Of a stretch of 64,000 nucleotides of DNA, positions 45,055 through 58,480 are shown in pieces; position 1 is the stretch's first letter, and each line of letters begins with the position of its first letter. The notes under the pieces were generated by a model. It was not told the DNA's origin. It saw only the letters and a program-made list of their open reading frames with translations, and made no database searches. This DNA is from Acanthococcus lagerstroemiae. Taxonomy: Eukaryota > Arthropoda > Insecta > Hemiptera > Eriococcidae. The stretch lies in the NCBI GenBank assembly GCA_031841125.1, contig CM063112.1:15960603-16024602 (forward strand), written 5' to 3'. The translations under genes and the position numbers were made by a program.

Positions 45055-46050
45055 TCACGCCTGTGCAGGTACTGGCTCAGCGGCGGGTTGTTCGGCTGCG
45101 GGCTCACTTGGTGGTGCTTCTGCCAAAGCCTCTCCCGCACCTTCAGCTGGAGGCGCGGCATTAGCATCCCCACATTCCGCAGGCGCACCCTCGGCTGGCG
45201 GTGCTCCCTCAGTCGGTGCTCCTTCCGCCGGCACTGCTTCTGCTGGTTGAGCATTTTCAGCTCCTTCGACTGGAGCATCGGCAGGTTGAGACTCGGATGG
45301 CGCATTCTCGTCTGGGTGGGCCGCACTTTCCTCTGCAATGAAACGTCGAGCATTAGCACCTGCAGTGATATTCGGTAATCGGTGTAAGTCATAGATGCTG
45401 CTCAGTGCTCACCCTCGTCTAATGACTTCTGCTTTTTGATGCTTTCTTTCACTACTGACTTGAGGTATGGTTGTGGAATGCTGCTAACGGTAGTGACGAG
45501 TTTCTCGACCAACTCGTCGACGCTGACTACCGCATCGTGAGTGACAGCTTCCTTTAAGTACGCCCATAATTCTGAAACGAGAAACTCGATATAGTGCAGT
45601 CATTAGTAATCTGAACATTAAGGGCAAAAGAAAGTCTTTGGTAGGTGTTATTACAGGAGGTACCCAGAATGTGACAGAAATTAAGAAGTCGGTTACCCCC
45701 CGCCTCCGTCAATGAATTAGGTATTCGATTGCTAAACCTTGTTCGCCCTTTGTATTGTAAGGATGGAACTAAAATTTAAATTTGTTCTTCGGAAGTAACA
45801 ATATTGAACTGGCGGGTATCATGGGGAGAAATTTACCTTCGGGTGCGGGTGATGGTGGCTGCGGCTCCTCAACCACTTCTGGCTCCAAGATGATGTCAGG
45901 TTCAGGAGTAGCTGGCGGTGATAATACAGACGCTTCGGATTTAGTTTCAGCATCGGTGTGTCCTTCAGCTTCAGATGCGGCCGCGGCATCTCCTTCAGTG
46001 GCCACGCTCTCGGTATCGCCTTCGTTATCACCTTCGTTTTCACTTTCACC
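45055..46050 (-). CDS. Acidic Pro/Ala/Glu-rich protein; possible alternative C-terminal extension of troponin I (TnH-like)
   Basis: Three exons on the minus strand: 46050-45837, 45571-45413 and 45332-45055 (TGA), joined in phase with consensus splice sites. The first encodes an acidic Ala/Glu/Ser region, then PEPDIILEPEVVEEPQPP. The second encodes a compact helical segment (LWAYLKEAVTHDAVVSVDEL). The third is a long Ala/Pro/Glu tract with repeats such as AEGAPTEGAPPAEGAPAE. The frame is closed just before 46050 by TAG, so an upstream exon in phase 0 must precede it. Troponin I exon 54542-54683 ends in phase 0 on the same strand 8.5 kb upstream. In Lethocerus flight muscle, TnH is troponin I with a Pro-Ala-rich extension. 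An independent gene with an unseen first exon is the alternative. Confidence 0.6.
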
Positions 46051-46949
46051 CTATCACATGGAATTCTGAGTTGATTTAAACGCTGTGAGGGGAGTAGGCT
46101 AGTTCTCTCAAGAACCGGAAGGGGGGTTTGTGTAAAATTTTTGAAGTTCCTGAAGTTTGGTATGAAAGTGATACTGATCAGTTTCATGAAACAAGCTGAC
46201 AATACTTGAACAGACTTGAAATTAAGAATCCTATTATACTTAGAGAAAAAAAAAAAAAGAGTTAAGAATTAAGAACGTTTGTGGAAAGAGGCGGTTACAT
46301 TAAGTATTAAAGACTAACCATGTTAGCTACCTATAAATTGAAGAAGAAATTCGAAAATTTAGTATCTCATATAGATAGATGTATTCAGTTTATTGTTCGT
46401 TCAGTGAACAATACCTGGCCCTGTGCCATGCTTCAAGTAAGTGCACCCGGGAGACCTATACCTATGTATGTACATCATGTTTTATGAACAATACGTTATA
46501 TTTCAACCAGTTAACTGAGAGTTGTACCTTTTGAATTGTAGTTTTTCAGGTAGTTGGTTTGTACCAATGTTTGTGGCTCTGGCGAGAATAGAGCGGAAAA
46601 CCACCAAGGAGTACATATCTTTAGTGGCAAAATTCATCTTGACTTGAAGAAAAAAATATGGCGGATAATTCTTCGAATTTCCTTCAAGTAACCGCTGATT
46701 AAAACTTACTCAGGGGGACCCTTTCAAGATTCACGGTAGGTACTAGTTACAGCTATGGTTGTTTCAGTGTAAGAACATTTATATTAACGACTTGTATTTT
46801 CATTACCAATGTACCAAAGAATAGGTATCACCTATGTAATTTATTTCGATAATAGAGAAATGAATTTGATGACTCACCATTTATATTTCTGCTTGGTGTT
46901 AATTCGTCGGTCACACGAAACAGGATGTGAATAAAATTGACTTCAAAAT

Positions 46950-47620
46950 GAGTGCTGGTAACATGAATGTGCACAACAATCGATAGAGCATGTACATGAA
47001 ATGGAACTGAAATTCACAGACAATGATGTTGGTTTGTCGCATTCTCTAAGTGCAAATACAAAGCTGTACAGTAAAACGGGTGCGAGACAGAGAGTAGAGG
47101 ACCAGTTTTTACACCCTTTTATTCGCACATTCATTTTTGACTCCGATTGTGTGGGATCGTCATGCCATCGAATGCCTCTATTTGCCGGCATAGGCAGGCA
47201 GGTGATCGATTTCGTTCATTAGGAGCGCTAAGTCCATTTTTTTTTTGTTTTATATTTGTAAAGGTATTATTTACTATTTTAAAATTTTGCCCCAAGGCCG
47301 AATTCTTAAGTAGTTCCCCATTCTCGTTAATCTCCCCCAATCTGTATTTCCCCCGGACTCCAAGACTTCGGCACGTCCCCCAACCCTAGCATTCCAATCG
47401 TCCATGACTATTTGTACCCCCTTCCTTTTCTATTTCTACCCAACTATAAAACTCTTCCGCTTCTTCTCCCGGGGCTATATTGATGGTTGCGTACATTTTA
47501 CAATTGAATTATTGAGAGTGTTTTCTCCTTGTCAATGGCTAGTTTTAAGACAGCAGCTCTTTCGATTAACCCCTTTGCTTTGACATAGAAGCCCATGTCT
47601 CTGTATCCTTTTGTTTAGTT
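46950..47620 (-). pseudogene. LINE (RTE-like) endonuclease fragment
   Basis: Minus-strand frames with DDWNARVGG, then GEINENGELLKNSALGQNFK and IVNNTF, the pattern of the endonuclease domain of RTE-clade LINEs. Several frameshifts. It may be the missing half of the family represented at 34657-35570. Confidence 0.65.
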
Positions 47621-49690
47621 GAAATATAATGAAGGAGATTTACAGTAGTTCTTTTGCACAGGTTTTCACCCTCCCTTCTTGTTTTCAAAATCCTCATCGC
47701 ATCTCAAATTATTTTCTGTGGCAAAGCAGCAAACCTTTTTTCAGTAAAATTTCGAAACTGCCCTGTTTGAAGCGAGATTTTGATGATCGCGATGCAATGA
47801 TGACAGTATCAGAGCTGAAGCTTTTACTCCTACTTGATGTCGGCATATATGAACTGATAAGGAAGGTACACTGCTGCTATTCGGCGTATTTTAGCGTTAA
47901 AAGTTTCGTACATTTGTTTATTTTTCGATGATTCAAGTCTCCTTAACATATTCATGGTTATTGAGTATTTAGATAAAAATGAGAACTCTTCAGGCATAGA
48001 AATTTCGTCTTCCTTACTGCCTTGTTTCATTTTTCACTTTTTCTGTACGGGTTATACTCGTACATGAAACTGACATAGAAGTTTCAAAGAATTCAGTATC
48101 AGTAATATAGGATTCTATCGAAAGCAAAAGAAAAAAATCTGGTGCGCGGTAACACTGATAATCTTGCCCTGACGTCATTCCTATAACATAATCAAATCTC
48201 AAGAATTTTTATGTATAGGATGTGGTAACACTTGGTCCCGAATACAATAACGAACAACGTATCATGTACTGTATACAGTGTAACGTCTAACGTGTTACAG
48301 CATGCTAAACCCACATTATGAGTTCTGTCGTTCAGTATCGTATCAGTAGTAGTTCAAATATCAGTTTGAATTCGTAATATGGAGTCGCAATAACAGTAAA
48401 ACGATATGTTTAGTGAAAAAAGAAGTAATTTGTTTGTGTGAGATGAGTTAAAATTTCGTTTTCACGAACCTTTCGCGGACGATGTGTAGCAATGGGCCTG
48501 CACGGATAAGAAGTGTAAAGCTTTCATCAAAAGGTCTTGTAACGGAGTAATCATCGATGATTCAAAAGCAGATACAGGTACATAATCATGAGCTCATTTG
48601 AGTGGAAGTGTTGGAGAGACAAGTTAGCAACGGTATCAAAAGGAAAGCTCTGTAGATGACGTTTACGGAAAGCCGAGTAAGCTGATCTGTCGTGCGTTGG
48701 ACGTAGCAGCATTGATTTTAACAGGTAAAGATCTAACGAATCTTTGTAAAAATATGTTGATCGTTTCAGAAATGATTCAAGTTAGTAGAAGCTATATAAG
48801 AATAACACGCAAAAAATAGTTCTTATCGGACTTGGTCGCAATTGGTGTCATATTAAAGAAGATTTACGAGTAATATGCTGCAAATGATGTTCTGAGGATA
48901 TTTTAATTTTAACTCACGATTTTCGAGAAAAATGCATTGAAACGGTATTCCTCCACATACTTCTGTATTATAACTTTCCTAACAAGTTGCTTGGCTGTGA
49001 TGTCACAGTGTCATATCATTTCTGAAACGATCAATACTGACAGCGAAGAAAGTTACCTCGTGTTAGAGAGCTACTTCACTCGCGCAAAACTGTGAGTAAA
49101 GTTACGTTTTAACACCGTGTGTTTCATAGCGTGTAGTAAAGGTAGTGCTGTAAGTCAAGTAGCTTTTTTCCTGATTGGGACTCGGAATCAAAGTGGTTGA
49201 CATCTAGTGGATGACATGGAGAAAAAAATAAATCCGATAAAGTGCCTCTCATTAATTACTTACTTCACCGCACTTCTATTAATTTCGTTACGTAACATAT
49301 TAAATTTTTAATCGCATGTTCAAATGCGTACCTAGCTCCCTGCGTTCACATTTGAAGCATATTCGTCGTGTCTTTTATTTTATAATCATTTTTTGAAAAA
49401 CCCCTATTTCCCATTTACGGCAATGTTATTTCCCTTCATGATCACTCAACCTTTTATTAGGAGGTGCACATTAACGCTCCTACATTCCGTTTCACATCCC
49501 AATGTAAGAGCTGATAAGATGAAATTAATGTAACATAGGTAACAGGAACGGATTGTGTATATCAACTTCCTAACTTGAGATGGACAAAAACCGGGATTAA
49601 TTTTTATTCCCAAATAGATTCTCTCCCTGGAAATTTTGGGTGGGAAAATTGGGAACATGGGGAATTTTCTTAAATTCTTTATTTGGACCT

Positions 49691-49939
49691 GCTGTTAAAC
49701 AAAAAGCTCCCAAGGGACATTTGTTGACAAAATGAGCCATCAGTATCGTTGGAAAGAGCGTAAAAAGTCTAGAATTTTTTTTGATTGGACCCTCATCCCC
49801 GATACAAAAATGTGTATCCACGTTGAATAAAGTTCATCAGTAAACGCTAGGTCCCTGAACCGGCATTATTTATTGGCTTTTAATGTTACGTTTTCTCGAA
49901 GAACAAATTTTGTCACTTGGGAGCTTTTTGTTTAACAGC
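49691..49939. mobile_element. MITE-like repeat, family B copy 2
   Basis: About 249 bp with inverted ends GCTGTTAAACAAAAAGCTCC / its complement. The interior is the inverse of that at 26460-26700. Confidence 0.75.
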
Positions 49940-50629
49940 GTCTATATTTCATTGCTTCCTGCACACGTGTATAGGTAAAAGGTTCCCTGGAAAACCTATA
50001 ACGACCAGATACCATCTAGTCTTCGACCCATATTTTCGATTGCAAAATGACTAAATGAGATTATAACGAAAGTAATTAAACCCAGAGGGAATAATTTGAT
50101 ACAGCTAAATCTCAAAAATCAAAATACTCAACTCATCACAAGCTGATTCACAACTCATTTCAGATATTCGGACGCTCCCTGATATGAATATGATAATTGT
50201 GATCTATCACAAGAAAAAGGCCCTAAATGGCATCGAAATGTTCTAAGGAAAGGGTCCTTAGTTCGATGTTACTAAGGATCCTTTTTTGTGACAGGTCACA
50301 ATTGATAAATTCTAAGACAGTTTATGATTAGTTGATACTGTTATCTGTTACAGTGCTACTAAGGAACTAACGATAAGTACTGACTGCGACTGGTGCATGC
50401 AACCTGGTTTACAATAAATTCCCAATCTTCCCTGAAAATAACTTCCCATCCAAAATTTCTTTCCTCCCCAGTTTTTTTCCAAGGAATATTCCCTCCACTC
50501 ATCACTATTCCTAAAACCGTCGTATACTACTAGCCATCTATCATTTTTATAATATTTGCGTAAATACATAAATGAAACAAAAGTAGGGAACAAGATTTTG
50601 AAATTGCTGATTTCAAATATCTAATCAGA

Positions 50630-51170
50630 TTTATAATGCGACCCGATTTTGGGCCCCCCAATTTTACTCTTTTTTTTTTGTGTGTGCGCGTCTTTGATTT
50701 CAAATTTGGATTATACCTCATTTTGGATTCCCGAATTCATATCTCCCTTGAAAATGGATGAATGAATTCACCCGACTTGAAAAATCAAACAACGTATCGG
50801 AGGGGTATTTTTTGGGTTATTGATCTCGAAAATTCGATTATATTTTTGACACGATGCTAGTTTGGTCTCTCACATCTAAATTACACCCCTTCAAATGGGC
50901 AAAATTTACCTCGCTTGTGAACTTGAACGAAGTTTCGGAGTAGGGATCGATTTGGAAAATCAAATCACTTCTTGATCTAACCTCGATTTGGGCCCCGAAT
51001 TCAACCTTCACCCCTTCTAAAGGGCCAAACTGACTTTACTGGAAAATGTATACAATGAGAGATTTCTCAATCAGATATCAAATAAAACATTAAAAAATAA
51101 GTTATTTTGGTTGTTCATTTCAAAAATTCAATCATATTTCAGAGCCGACCCCGGCTGAGACATAAAAACC
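50630..51170. repeat. Degenerate ~120-150-bp tandem array
   Basis: Units with TTTGGGCCCCGAATTCA-like cores, CACCCCTTCAAATGGGC and GAAAATCAAA. Diverged units also occur near 51990-52260. Confidence 0.5.
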
Positions 51171-53138
51171 TGAATTTCATTGTAACAACTTTTTTTTTTT
51201 GCTTTTTGATGTTTGCAGTTGATAATTTGGTGCCGTATTTCGTTGGGAAGTTGGTGTCAAGCAAATAGTCGAATAGAAATTCGTAAAACAGCTTGGCACT
51301 CTTGCCACCTTTCACATGTGAAATTTTATTTCCGCAAGCTAATCGTTCCCTTTTCCCATAGTTAATGTAGCCGCCTCTTGAATGCAAAATTTTAACTTTG
51401 AGGCCTGAAATCAAGGCCGAGTGGAAAATCTACAATGATATTTGAACACATTTATCCAGGAAACCTGTATTTTGAAATTCTGTTCAGTTCAGTATAGTGA
51501 TCGGAGGGAGATGGGTCTCTTGGAAAAGTAATACGATTTCCTTTGCATTATGAATAAACAATTTATTGTAATAACTAAATTTAGTCTAAAGATCAATTTT
51601 GAAGGACTTGAACCTAAAATATTTAAAGCAGTGATGGGAAAAGACGAGGGTGTTATATGTCTATCATTTGTACCCACCTCCTGTACCTAATTTCAGTAAC
51701 TGGAGTTATTTTCTGCTGCTTGATGTATGAAAAAATTTGAAGATAACTCATCATCAAAAATTTCCCCTTCAGGCGCAAATCCACGGGGAGAACCCCCCTC
51801 AAAAAAACAACAACAACAAAACGGAAAAATCAGCGGGTAAAGGGGGAAGAATCTGTGGGAAGGGGGTAGCAAATTATTTCCACGCGCCCGGACCACTTTT
51901 CCTTCTGCTATTTCCCTCTCCAAAATGATAGTCTGGATCCGTGCTTGCCCCTCCTCCGTGGGAAAAGTACAGATTTCTTCCATTAGTTCAATTTATTAAG
52001 TTAGATCGATATTTTACTTAATTTAGAGGGTTCAAATTAGGATTTGAGAGTCTACGGTGGAGTCAGATCAAAACTCCGATTGGACGTTCAAAATCAGTCA
52101 TCCAAAATACTTCTATTACGATACTTTATTCAGTTTTTCAGCAAAGTCTATTTGGCACATCGGAACAAAAGTCAAATTTAGGGCTCCATATTCGGATCGG
52201 ATTGAAAATTTGATTAAATTTTTGGAATCGGTTACTCAAAAAGAATCTGTGATTTCCATTTAACTTTCCACAGCTGGTGGAATATCTTAGCCATGTTGCC
52301 ACATTCAAATTTTTCAATTTTTCTAAATATTCTAATTTTTTGGGGAATTAGTATAAATCTATTTTGTTTCTATGTTTTTCACCGCGGTTTCTTCAAATTT
52401 CTTTTGAAAATCTGAGATATTCTTAATTTTAAATTTATTCAACATAGTTTTTAAGTGTTTCGGAGAACCTTACTTCTTTGAATTAGAAAATTTCTTTAGA
52501 AGTGGCTGCACTGCGTCCCAGCCTCCATTTCGAAAGAGGGGGAATTTTTCACCTTAAATTAAACTAAACTTTACAATTTCATAATAAACAAAAAGGTGGA
52601 TAGCTGGTGTCTCGCCCGGTATCTGTATCATCGGTGGCGTCAGAAAAGTTATTTAGAATGGGGGGGGGGGTGCATCGAAATTCAAGTCGACAAGAAAGAA
52701 AGAAGAAAAAAAGAAAGGTTTTCGTCTCTGAAATCTCCTAAGGCAAATTTTCAGTTATTTGCTGATATGTTTTGAATTTCTTACATTTTTTAGTGGCGAG
52801 AGGGGGTATAAACGATACTTTTTGTTCCTACGTCATTGTATATCATGCTTACTTGGTTTAAGAAGGGTCATTCATCTCAAAGACACCATGTATTTCTATA
52901 AGCCTAACTATAAATATTGTGCTTCCCTCCTCGACCTATTAGACCATCTTAGGCCGGTTCTTTTCACATTTGAAACATTTTTTACTCCCGTTTTACCCTT
53001 TTTTCTTCTCTGAGACTGATTTACCTGAAACTAAGAATATTTTGTTGCCAGCGAATTTTGAACCCAAATTTTCGATTTATGTATTTATTTATTCATTGTT
53101 TGTTGTTGTTGTTGTTTTGTTTTGTTTTTTGTGGTTTT

Positions 53139-53162
53139 TTTTTTTTTTTGGGGGGGGGGGGG
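53139..53162. repeat. T-run joined to G-run
   Basis: A run of T directly followed by a run of about 11 G. The same composite appears at about 60511-60532; isolated long G runs occur near 5985, 34569, 52660 and 60955. Confidence 0.9.
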
Positions 53163-54398
53163 TATTTTGGGTTACACAATAACAGCCGCAACAAATTCCA
53201 CTAATCCAATGCATCAGACTGTACAATTACCATCTTTTGAAAAGACAATGCACGTTGATATCATCTTATCTCAGTACCAGTTATATTTTTTAAATGTTTG
53301 CTTCAAGTTGTTTTCTTTGAAAAGTTCAATGTGCTGTCTGTGACTTTACATTTTCATAAGGGATGGCGAAAAGTTCTGTTATCTGGGTTTTCAGTCCATT
53401 GTCGTGGTCAGTCTTTGACTGGTACGCCTTTTACATTTTTCAGCTCAACAAATGGCTATACTGGTACAGTGATACAGTTTTGATCCCTGGACACGATCCA
53501 GGTTCCAGATTGTAGTCACTGGTGCATGTGATGACACGATTTTTAAAAATTCCACATGGAAACGAAATCCTTGAAGCTGTTTTGTCAGTAGTCTTGGATA
53601 TCAGTGCTTTTGCCATGGACTAATGCCCCCCCCCTCTCTGAATTTAGATACATCTGTTATATAAACTAGTTGAATATTCTCTACTAGATATTTATAAATT
53701 AAATATTATGGAAGAAAAAAAGTGCCACCTAATTATTCTCAGTTTCTGTAGAATGACCTTTTTATTTCAGGGCATTCTAGGTTGTCAGCCTCTTCCCGTA
53801 GGGCCGCAATTTTCAAACTAGGCTCAAACTGACATCAAAATTGAACTCTAGACTTCTCCCCCCCCCCCGTCCGCCCATGAAATCTTGATTTCATTATTCT
53901 TCTTAATTAAAAACATTGAGAAAAAGCCACCTTCATATTTTCAGTTTCTGGAAAATGACCTATGAACTTTCGGAAGTTTGATTGTCACCACAAACCTTGG
54001 AGATAGGTATAAGATCAGTGGTTAGAAATGAGTGTATGATCAGTGGTAGGAATTCGGTTGAAGGTCAGTGGTTGGGATAGGTAAACAAACAAAAAAAAAG
54101 TGCAGGTTACACTCCGATCCTGAAAACGAAATAACGATTAACAGGGAGATATTCACAACACACAAGGGCGACATGCGAATGAATATAATTTCCAAAAATA
54201 TTTATTTATTCGTGGTCACAATATATTAAATAATCATTGTTATTCAACGTTAAAGTAATTTTCAATTAACGATGGAATATAAAGGCACCGGTTATCATAA
54301 CATATCAAAATGAGCTGTACAATATAACCAAATTGGAGAATTTTTTTTTAAAGAACATAAATAATAATAAATTAGAAATAACGTATAAATCATGCAAA

Positions 54399-54839
54399 TC
54401 ATGCGTCGACCTCAATCTCTTCCTTTACCTTTTTGTCGTCTTTCTGTTTCGACCAATCCGGCTTTTTCTGTAAAATAATAGCAAAACGTGTTACTCAAGA
54501 TCGGTTACAGAAAGTGGTGACCTCCGAGTCACGACCATTACCTCTTTATCTTCTTCCTCCAGTGTGAACTCCTTCTTCTTAACTACTTTCAGTTGGTTAC
54601 GGAAATTGAATTCGGCTGCCTTCTTCTGCAGCTTGGCGAATTTGTTTTCGTATTTGGAAACTTTTTTCAGTGTAGGTTTGACGCTGCGGAATGGAACAGA
54701 CGAATTTTAAACACTGGTTCGAAATCGATTTCGGGACACAGTTCGCAACCCTCGGCACGGTCCGATCCCCCCCAAATTCTGTTCGGACTACTTACAATTT
54801 TCCTCTAAGGTCGTTAACTTGGCTGTTCAAGTCTGCGAT
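54399..54839 (-). CDS. wupA: Troponin I, C-terminal exons
   Basis: Thin-filament inhibitory subunit of striated muscle. Exons on the minus strand: 54839-54796 (IADLNSQVNDLRGK), 54683-54542 (KPTLKKVSKYENKFAKL, FNFRNQLKVVKKKEFTLEEE) and 54467-54399 (KKPDWSKQKDDKKVKEE to TGA). Joined they match the insect troponin I C-terminus without a gap, and the phases agree (2/1 and 0/0). The N-terminal exons, including the usual alternatively spliced ones, are not in the window, so the preceding intron exceeds 9.1 kb. The phase-0 boundary before the last exon permits alternative splicing to the 45-46 kb exons. Confidence 0.93.
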
Positions 54840-55959
54840 CTACAAAATAAAATTATTAAGCTTTAGTGACACCGTCCGTGTGCTTGGCTCATTCGAAAAT
54901 AATAAATTTTCATCTTGAATTTTAAACGTCGTAACCGTTAATCGAGTAAGCAACAACGCAACACCGAACTCGAAGCGATGTGAGCCTCTAACAGCAATAT
55001 TTGAGTTTGAAGCAAGGTGTCGGTTAACATTGGCCGGAAGCGGAAATGGTGGCTGGATCAGCTGCTGTATTAAGGAGGGTACTAATTCTACGTCGAAAAG
55101 AAGAAAGCTTTCTCAAGAAGTAGTTGTACGTTGAATCCTTCCCACTCAAAACGAGGAGCCGTGTTGCTGTACCTTTTTGAGTTCCAGTCCCAGGACTAAG
55201 GCTAAGCTGCTGAATGAAAATTATCAGGTACTCTTCGTGAATCCGGATTCTGATGTTTATCATCAAAAAACGAAAAAGACTCGAAAAGCTTCGGGTCACT
55301 TTACTGCTTGAGTCGTTTTAAAATCGGCTGAAAATGACGAATGAAATGCCAGCAGGTTAGTGGCAGCTGTGAGGATTTGCGGCGAACTCTATAGGCAATT
55401 TTATCAACATTGCGATACTTCGGGATGTTGCTTCGACAATTCGGGCAAATTCATTAACAAAGTTAGTGAATGAATGTTTTCATTCCCGAGTTATTAATGA
55501 AGTTGTTTTTCGACTTCGCCGTAATACTCTCTGAACTCAAATTTAAGGATTGCTTAGGGTTGGAAGTGTTTACGTGGATAGTCCCTATTTTTCAACTTTT
55601 GATTTTTGATCGACTTACCCCATAGATCGATTCCAAGTATTATAAATAAAACTGCCATTTTTGAGCAAAATCGATTAAGGAAAACTTCCGACTCGTGAGG
55701 GGGGTTAGTGTTTCTATGGAAATCAACGATGATTTTTGGAATTTGAGCTTCAGTTGAAGGGAGCGCTCTTGTATTATGAGTCTAAAAATTATAATCTTTC
55801 TAAACACTGATGTTTTGAGAGGCACAAACTCCATTCTTGGGGTCCTTTTCCCTAGAGGTGTTGTGATCCCCTGATCCCCCTGAGCTACTGAGGAAAATCC
55901 CCGCCCCATGGGAGGAACGAAAACATTAAAAATCTGCTCTAAAGTACGATGCTGGTGAT

Positions 55960-57730
55960 AAACTATACCAAGAGAACTCTTTCCATTGTCAGAAAACGAA
56001 TAGCGAAAAAAATCGGTTCTCTAGAATCTTCACTGAGCATCATTCCTCGAAACATCATTGTTACAGCACCTCTGCTTTTCCCCTCTCCCTCACCTTTCAG
56101 GCTCCATAGTGGAATCATTTTCAGTTATTTCAATTTTGTTCTAATTTTCATCCTAGTTGTGTCTGAATAACGATTTTTTTGGATAGCTGAGTTCATTTTT
56201 GGTGGTCCTTATCGCTCGTTCTTAGTATTTTAGGCTCCACGGGGTCTGATTTTCCAGTTATGCCAATTTCCTCGTTCTTCATATTTGAATAAATGTTTTG
56301 AGGTCGTTTAGTTCATTTATAAATTTTTCCCCTTCCATTACCCTCCATGCTCCACGGGTAACTGATCTTAAATGAATTCCCTTTTCACGTTCTCAATATT
56401 AATTCTTATTATTTTAATTAATTTATGTCCCTCTTTCATAGTGTGAAGGAGCCAACAACGAAAGAGGACTTCAACAGGATAAAAAAGAATAGGTACGTAT
56501 TTTAAAAAAAAAGAAAAAAAGATAATTGAAGAAACAAAATGGAAGGTATAGAAAGAGAGGAAAGAAAAATCTCAAGACCAAGCGAATATGTCCTGAAACG
56601 GCGGACGCTCCCATCATCTACCCTTCCGCGGGTAGCCCTAAAACATTACGGTCGATCACTCCATTGCACCAGAGATGCATTATTGGATCTTGGACCCACT
56701 ACAAGACCCAAGAACATCAATTTGTGGGCAATAATTTTCAGTTCCATTGGACAAATAATGCTTGATGTGATTGAAAGGGGCATTAATATAACGATCACGA
56801 GTTGAACGTACCTTTCTTACGACCTTGATATGAGGGGACCCGTATTCAAACATTTTCAAGGGGTGATGGATTGGATATAAGGTTATAGAGAGAGGTTAGG
56901 GATTCAATATCTCTACTCCCTTTCAAGCTTTACATTTCGTACCCTACTAGGAGTCCTTTGTTGGTTGTAGAGTGTATCTGAGTAAAGATAATCAGGTTAT
57001 ACTGGGTGACTGAGTTAATTTTCGGAGTTCGACTCTTACTTCCCCTTACACTTTGGACTCCACAGGAGGCTGATCTTCAATTATTTGACACTAACGATAT
57101 CATGCCCGTCGCCCTATATTACGAGTAAAAAGCGACGACTATAAAAGCATCGATGGAATTTAGAGACAAAATAACACGACTCTTTATATATCGTGAACCT
57201 GAAAACTGCAGAAAATGAAGAAAAAAACTGAGATGAATTCAACGACTGAGGAAACCCTAATGTGTATGTAAAGAACGTGAAAACTGGAATAATTGAACAT
57301 CAACCTCCTATGAAGCCCAAAAGGTCGCAAAAATTTCAGAAATTAACTCAGTGACCCAGTAGATCTTTATTCAGACGTACAGAATGTGGAAATTGAACTC
57401 ATTCAAGAGCAGCTCCCCGTGGAGCCCAAAGAGTAAGAGCAGACGGCAAAACTCCAAAAATAATCTCAGTACCCTAAAACCCCCTGATTTGAACATAAAC
57501 AAATGTAGAAATTAGAATAATCGAGAGCCCTCCCCCTGTGAAGCCCGTAGAATAAGGGAGATGGGAAAAGAACTTCAGAAATGAACTTAGCAACCCAAAA
57601 AATCCTTATTCAAACATAAATAATGTGAAAGTTGAAATAACTGAAAATCAGCCCTTGTGGAGCCAGGAGAAAGGTGATGGGGAAAAGAATCTCAGGTATG
57701 GATTCAGTGACCCTGAAAATCTCGATGTGA
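55960..57730. repeat. Degenerate ~125-bp tandem array
   Basis: Each unit has a GCTCCAC(A/G)GG-type core followed by GATYTTCAATTATTTC and later GAGTTCATTT; orientation changes at about 57000-57200, after which complementary units (GAAATGAACTTAG, TGTGAAGCCC) follow. Confidence 0.6.
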
Positions 57731-57799
57731 AAAAGGAGATAATTCATAGATTCGTATGGGGATCTCCCTCTCGATTGAAGCTCAAATTAGAAACAATAG

Positions 57800-58480
57800 T
57801 TAGTGATGGCAAAATTTCGATATACAAATATGAAACCAACATCGACATTGAAATAAGAAATATCGATATTGTTGATATCGAAAATTTAAAAAAAATATCC
57901 ATCACTAGAGAACATTGCTCTACTGTTTGTCTCAGAGCAATAGTACTGGTAAAATGTCGATAGAATATCGATATTCAAGAATATTGATAATATATTGAAA
58001 TATCAAACCAATATCGATATTAAAATGGAAAATATCTAACCAATATTGAAATTGAAATGAAAAATATTGAATCAATATCGATAATAAAATTGAAAATATC
58101 GATATTATCGGTGTTGAAATAAAAATATTGATTTTAAAATACGAAATACCGATATTATTGATATTGAAATGAGAAATATCGGGTAGTATTGAAATCAAAT
58201 ATTCTTAAATATCTCCATCACTAAAGGGCAATAGTAATGGTAAAATATTGATAAAATATCGAAATATCGATATTCAGGAATATCAAACTAATACTGACAT
58301 TGAAATGAGAAGTAGGATATCATCGATATCAGGAATATTTGAATATCTCCATCACTAGAGTGCAATACTGATGTCAAAATATCTATATTCAGAAATATTG
58401 AACCACGGTATTGAAATGAGAAATATCGATATCGAAAATTCTTAAAAATTGCTATGATTAACATCAATATTAATTAATAT
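57800..58480. repeat. ATATCGATAT-rich array
   Basis: About 680 bp of GAAATATCGATATTG-like units. ATCGAT and its surroundings are self-complementary, so many hairpins can form. Confidence 0.85.

Larger units (their letters stand above)
46051..54398. other. Intergenic or intronic region, no host gene recognised
   Basis: About 8.3 kb holding a LINE endonuclease fragment, a MITE, a ~150-bp repeat array and long homopolymers. Frames here are short and without family motifs. It would be an intron if the 45-46 kb exons belong to troponin I. Confidence 0.5.

Noticed and set aside
45039..45392. 117-codon minus-strand gene overlapping the Ala/Pro exon
   Set aside because: Alternate frame of the real exon 45332-45055, which is fixed by splice phase and composition.
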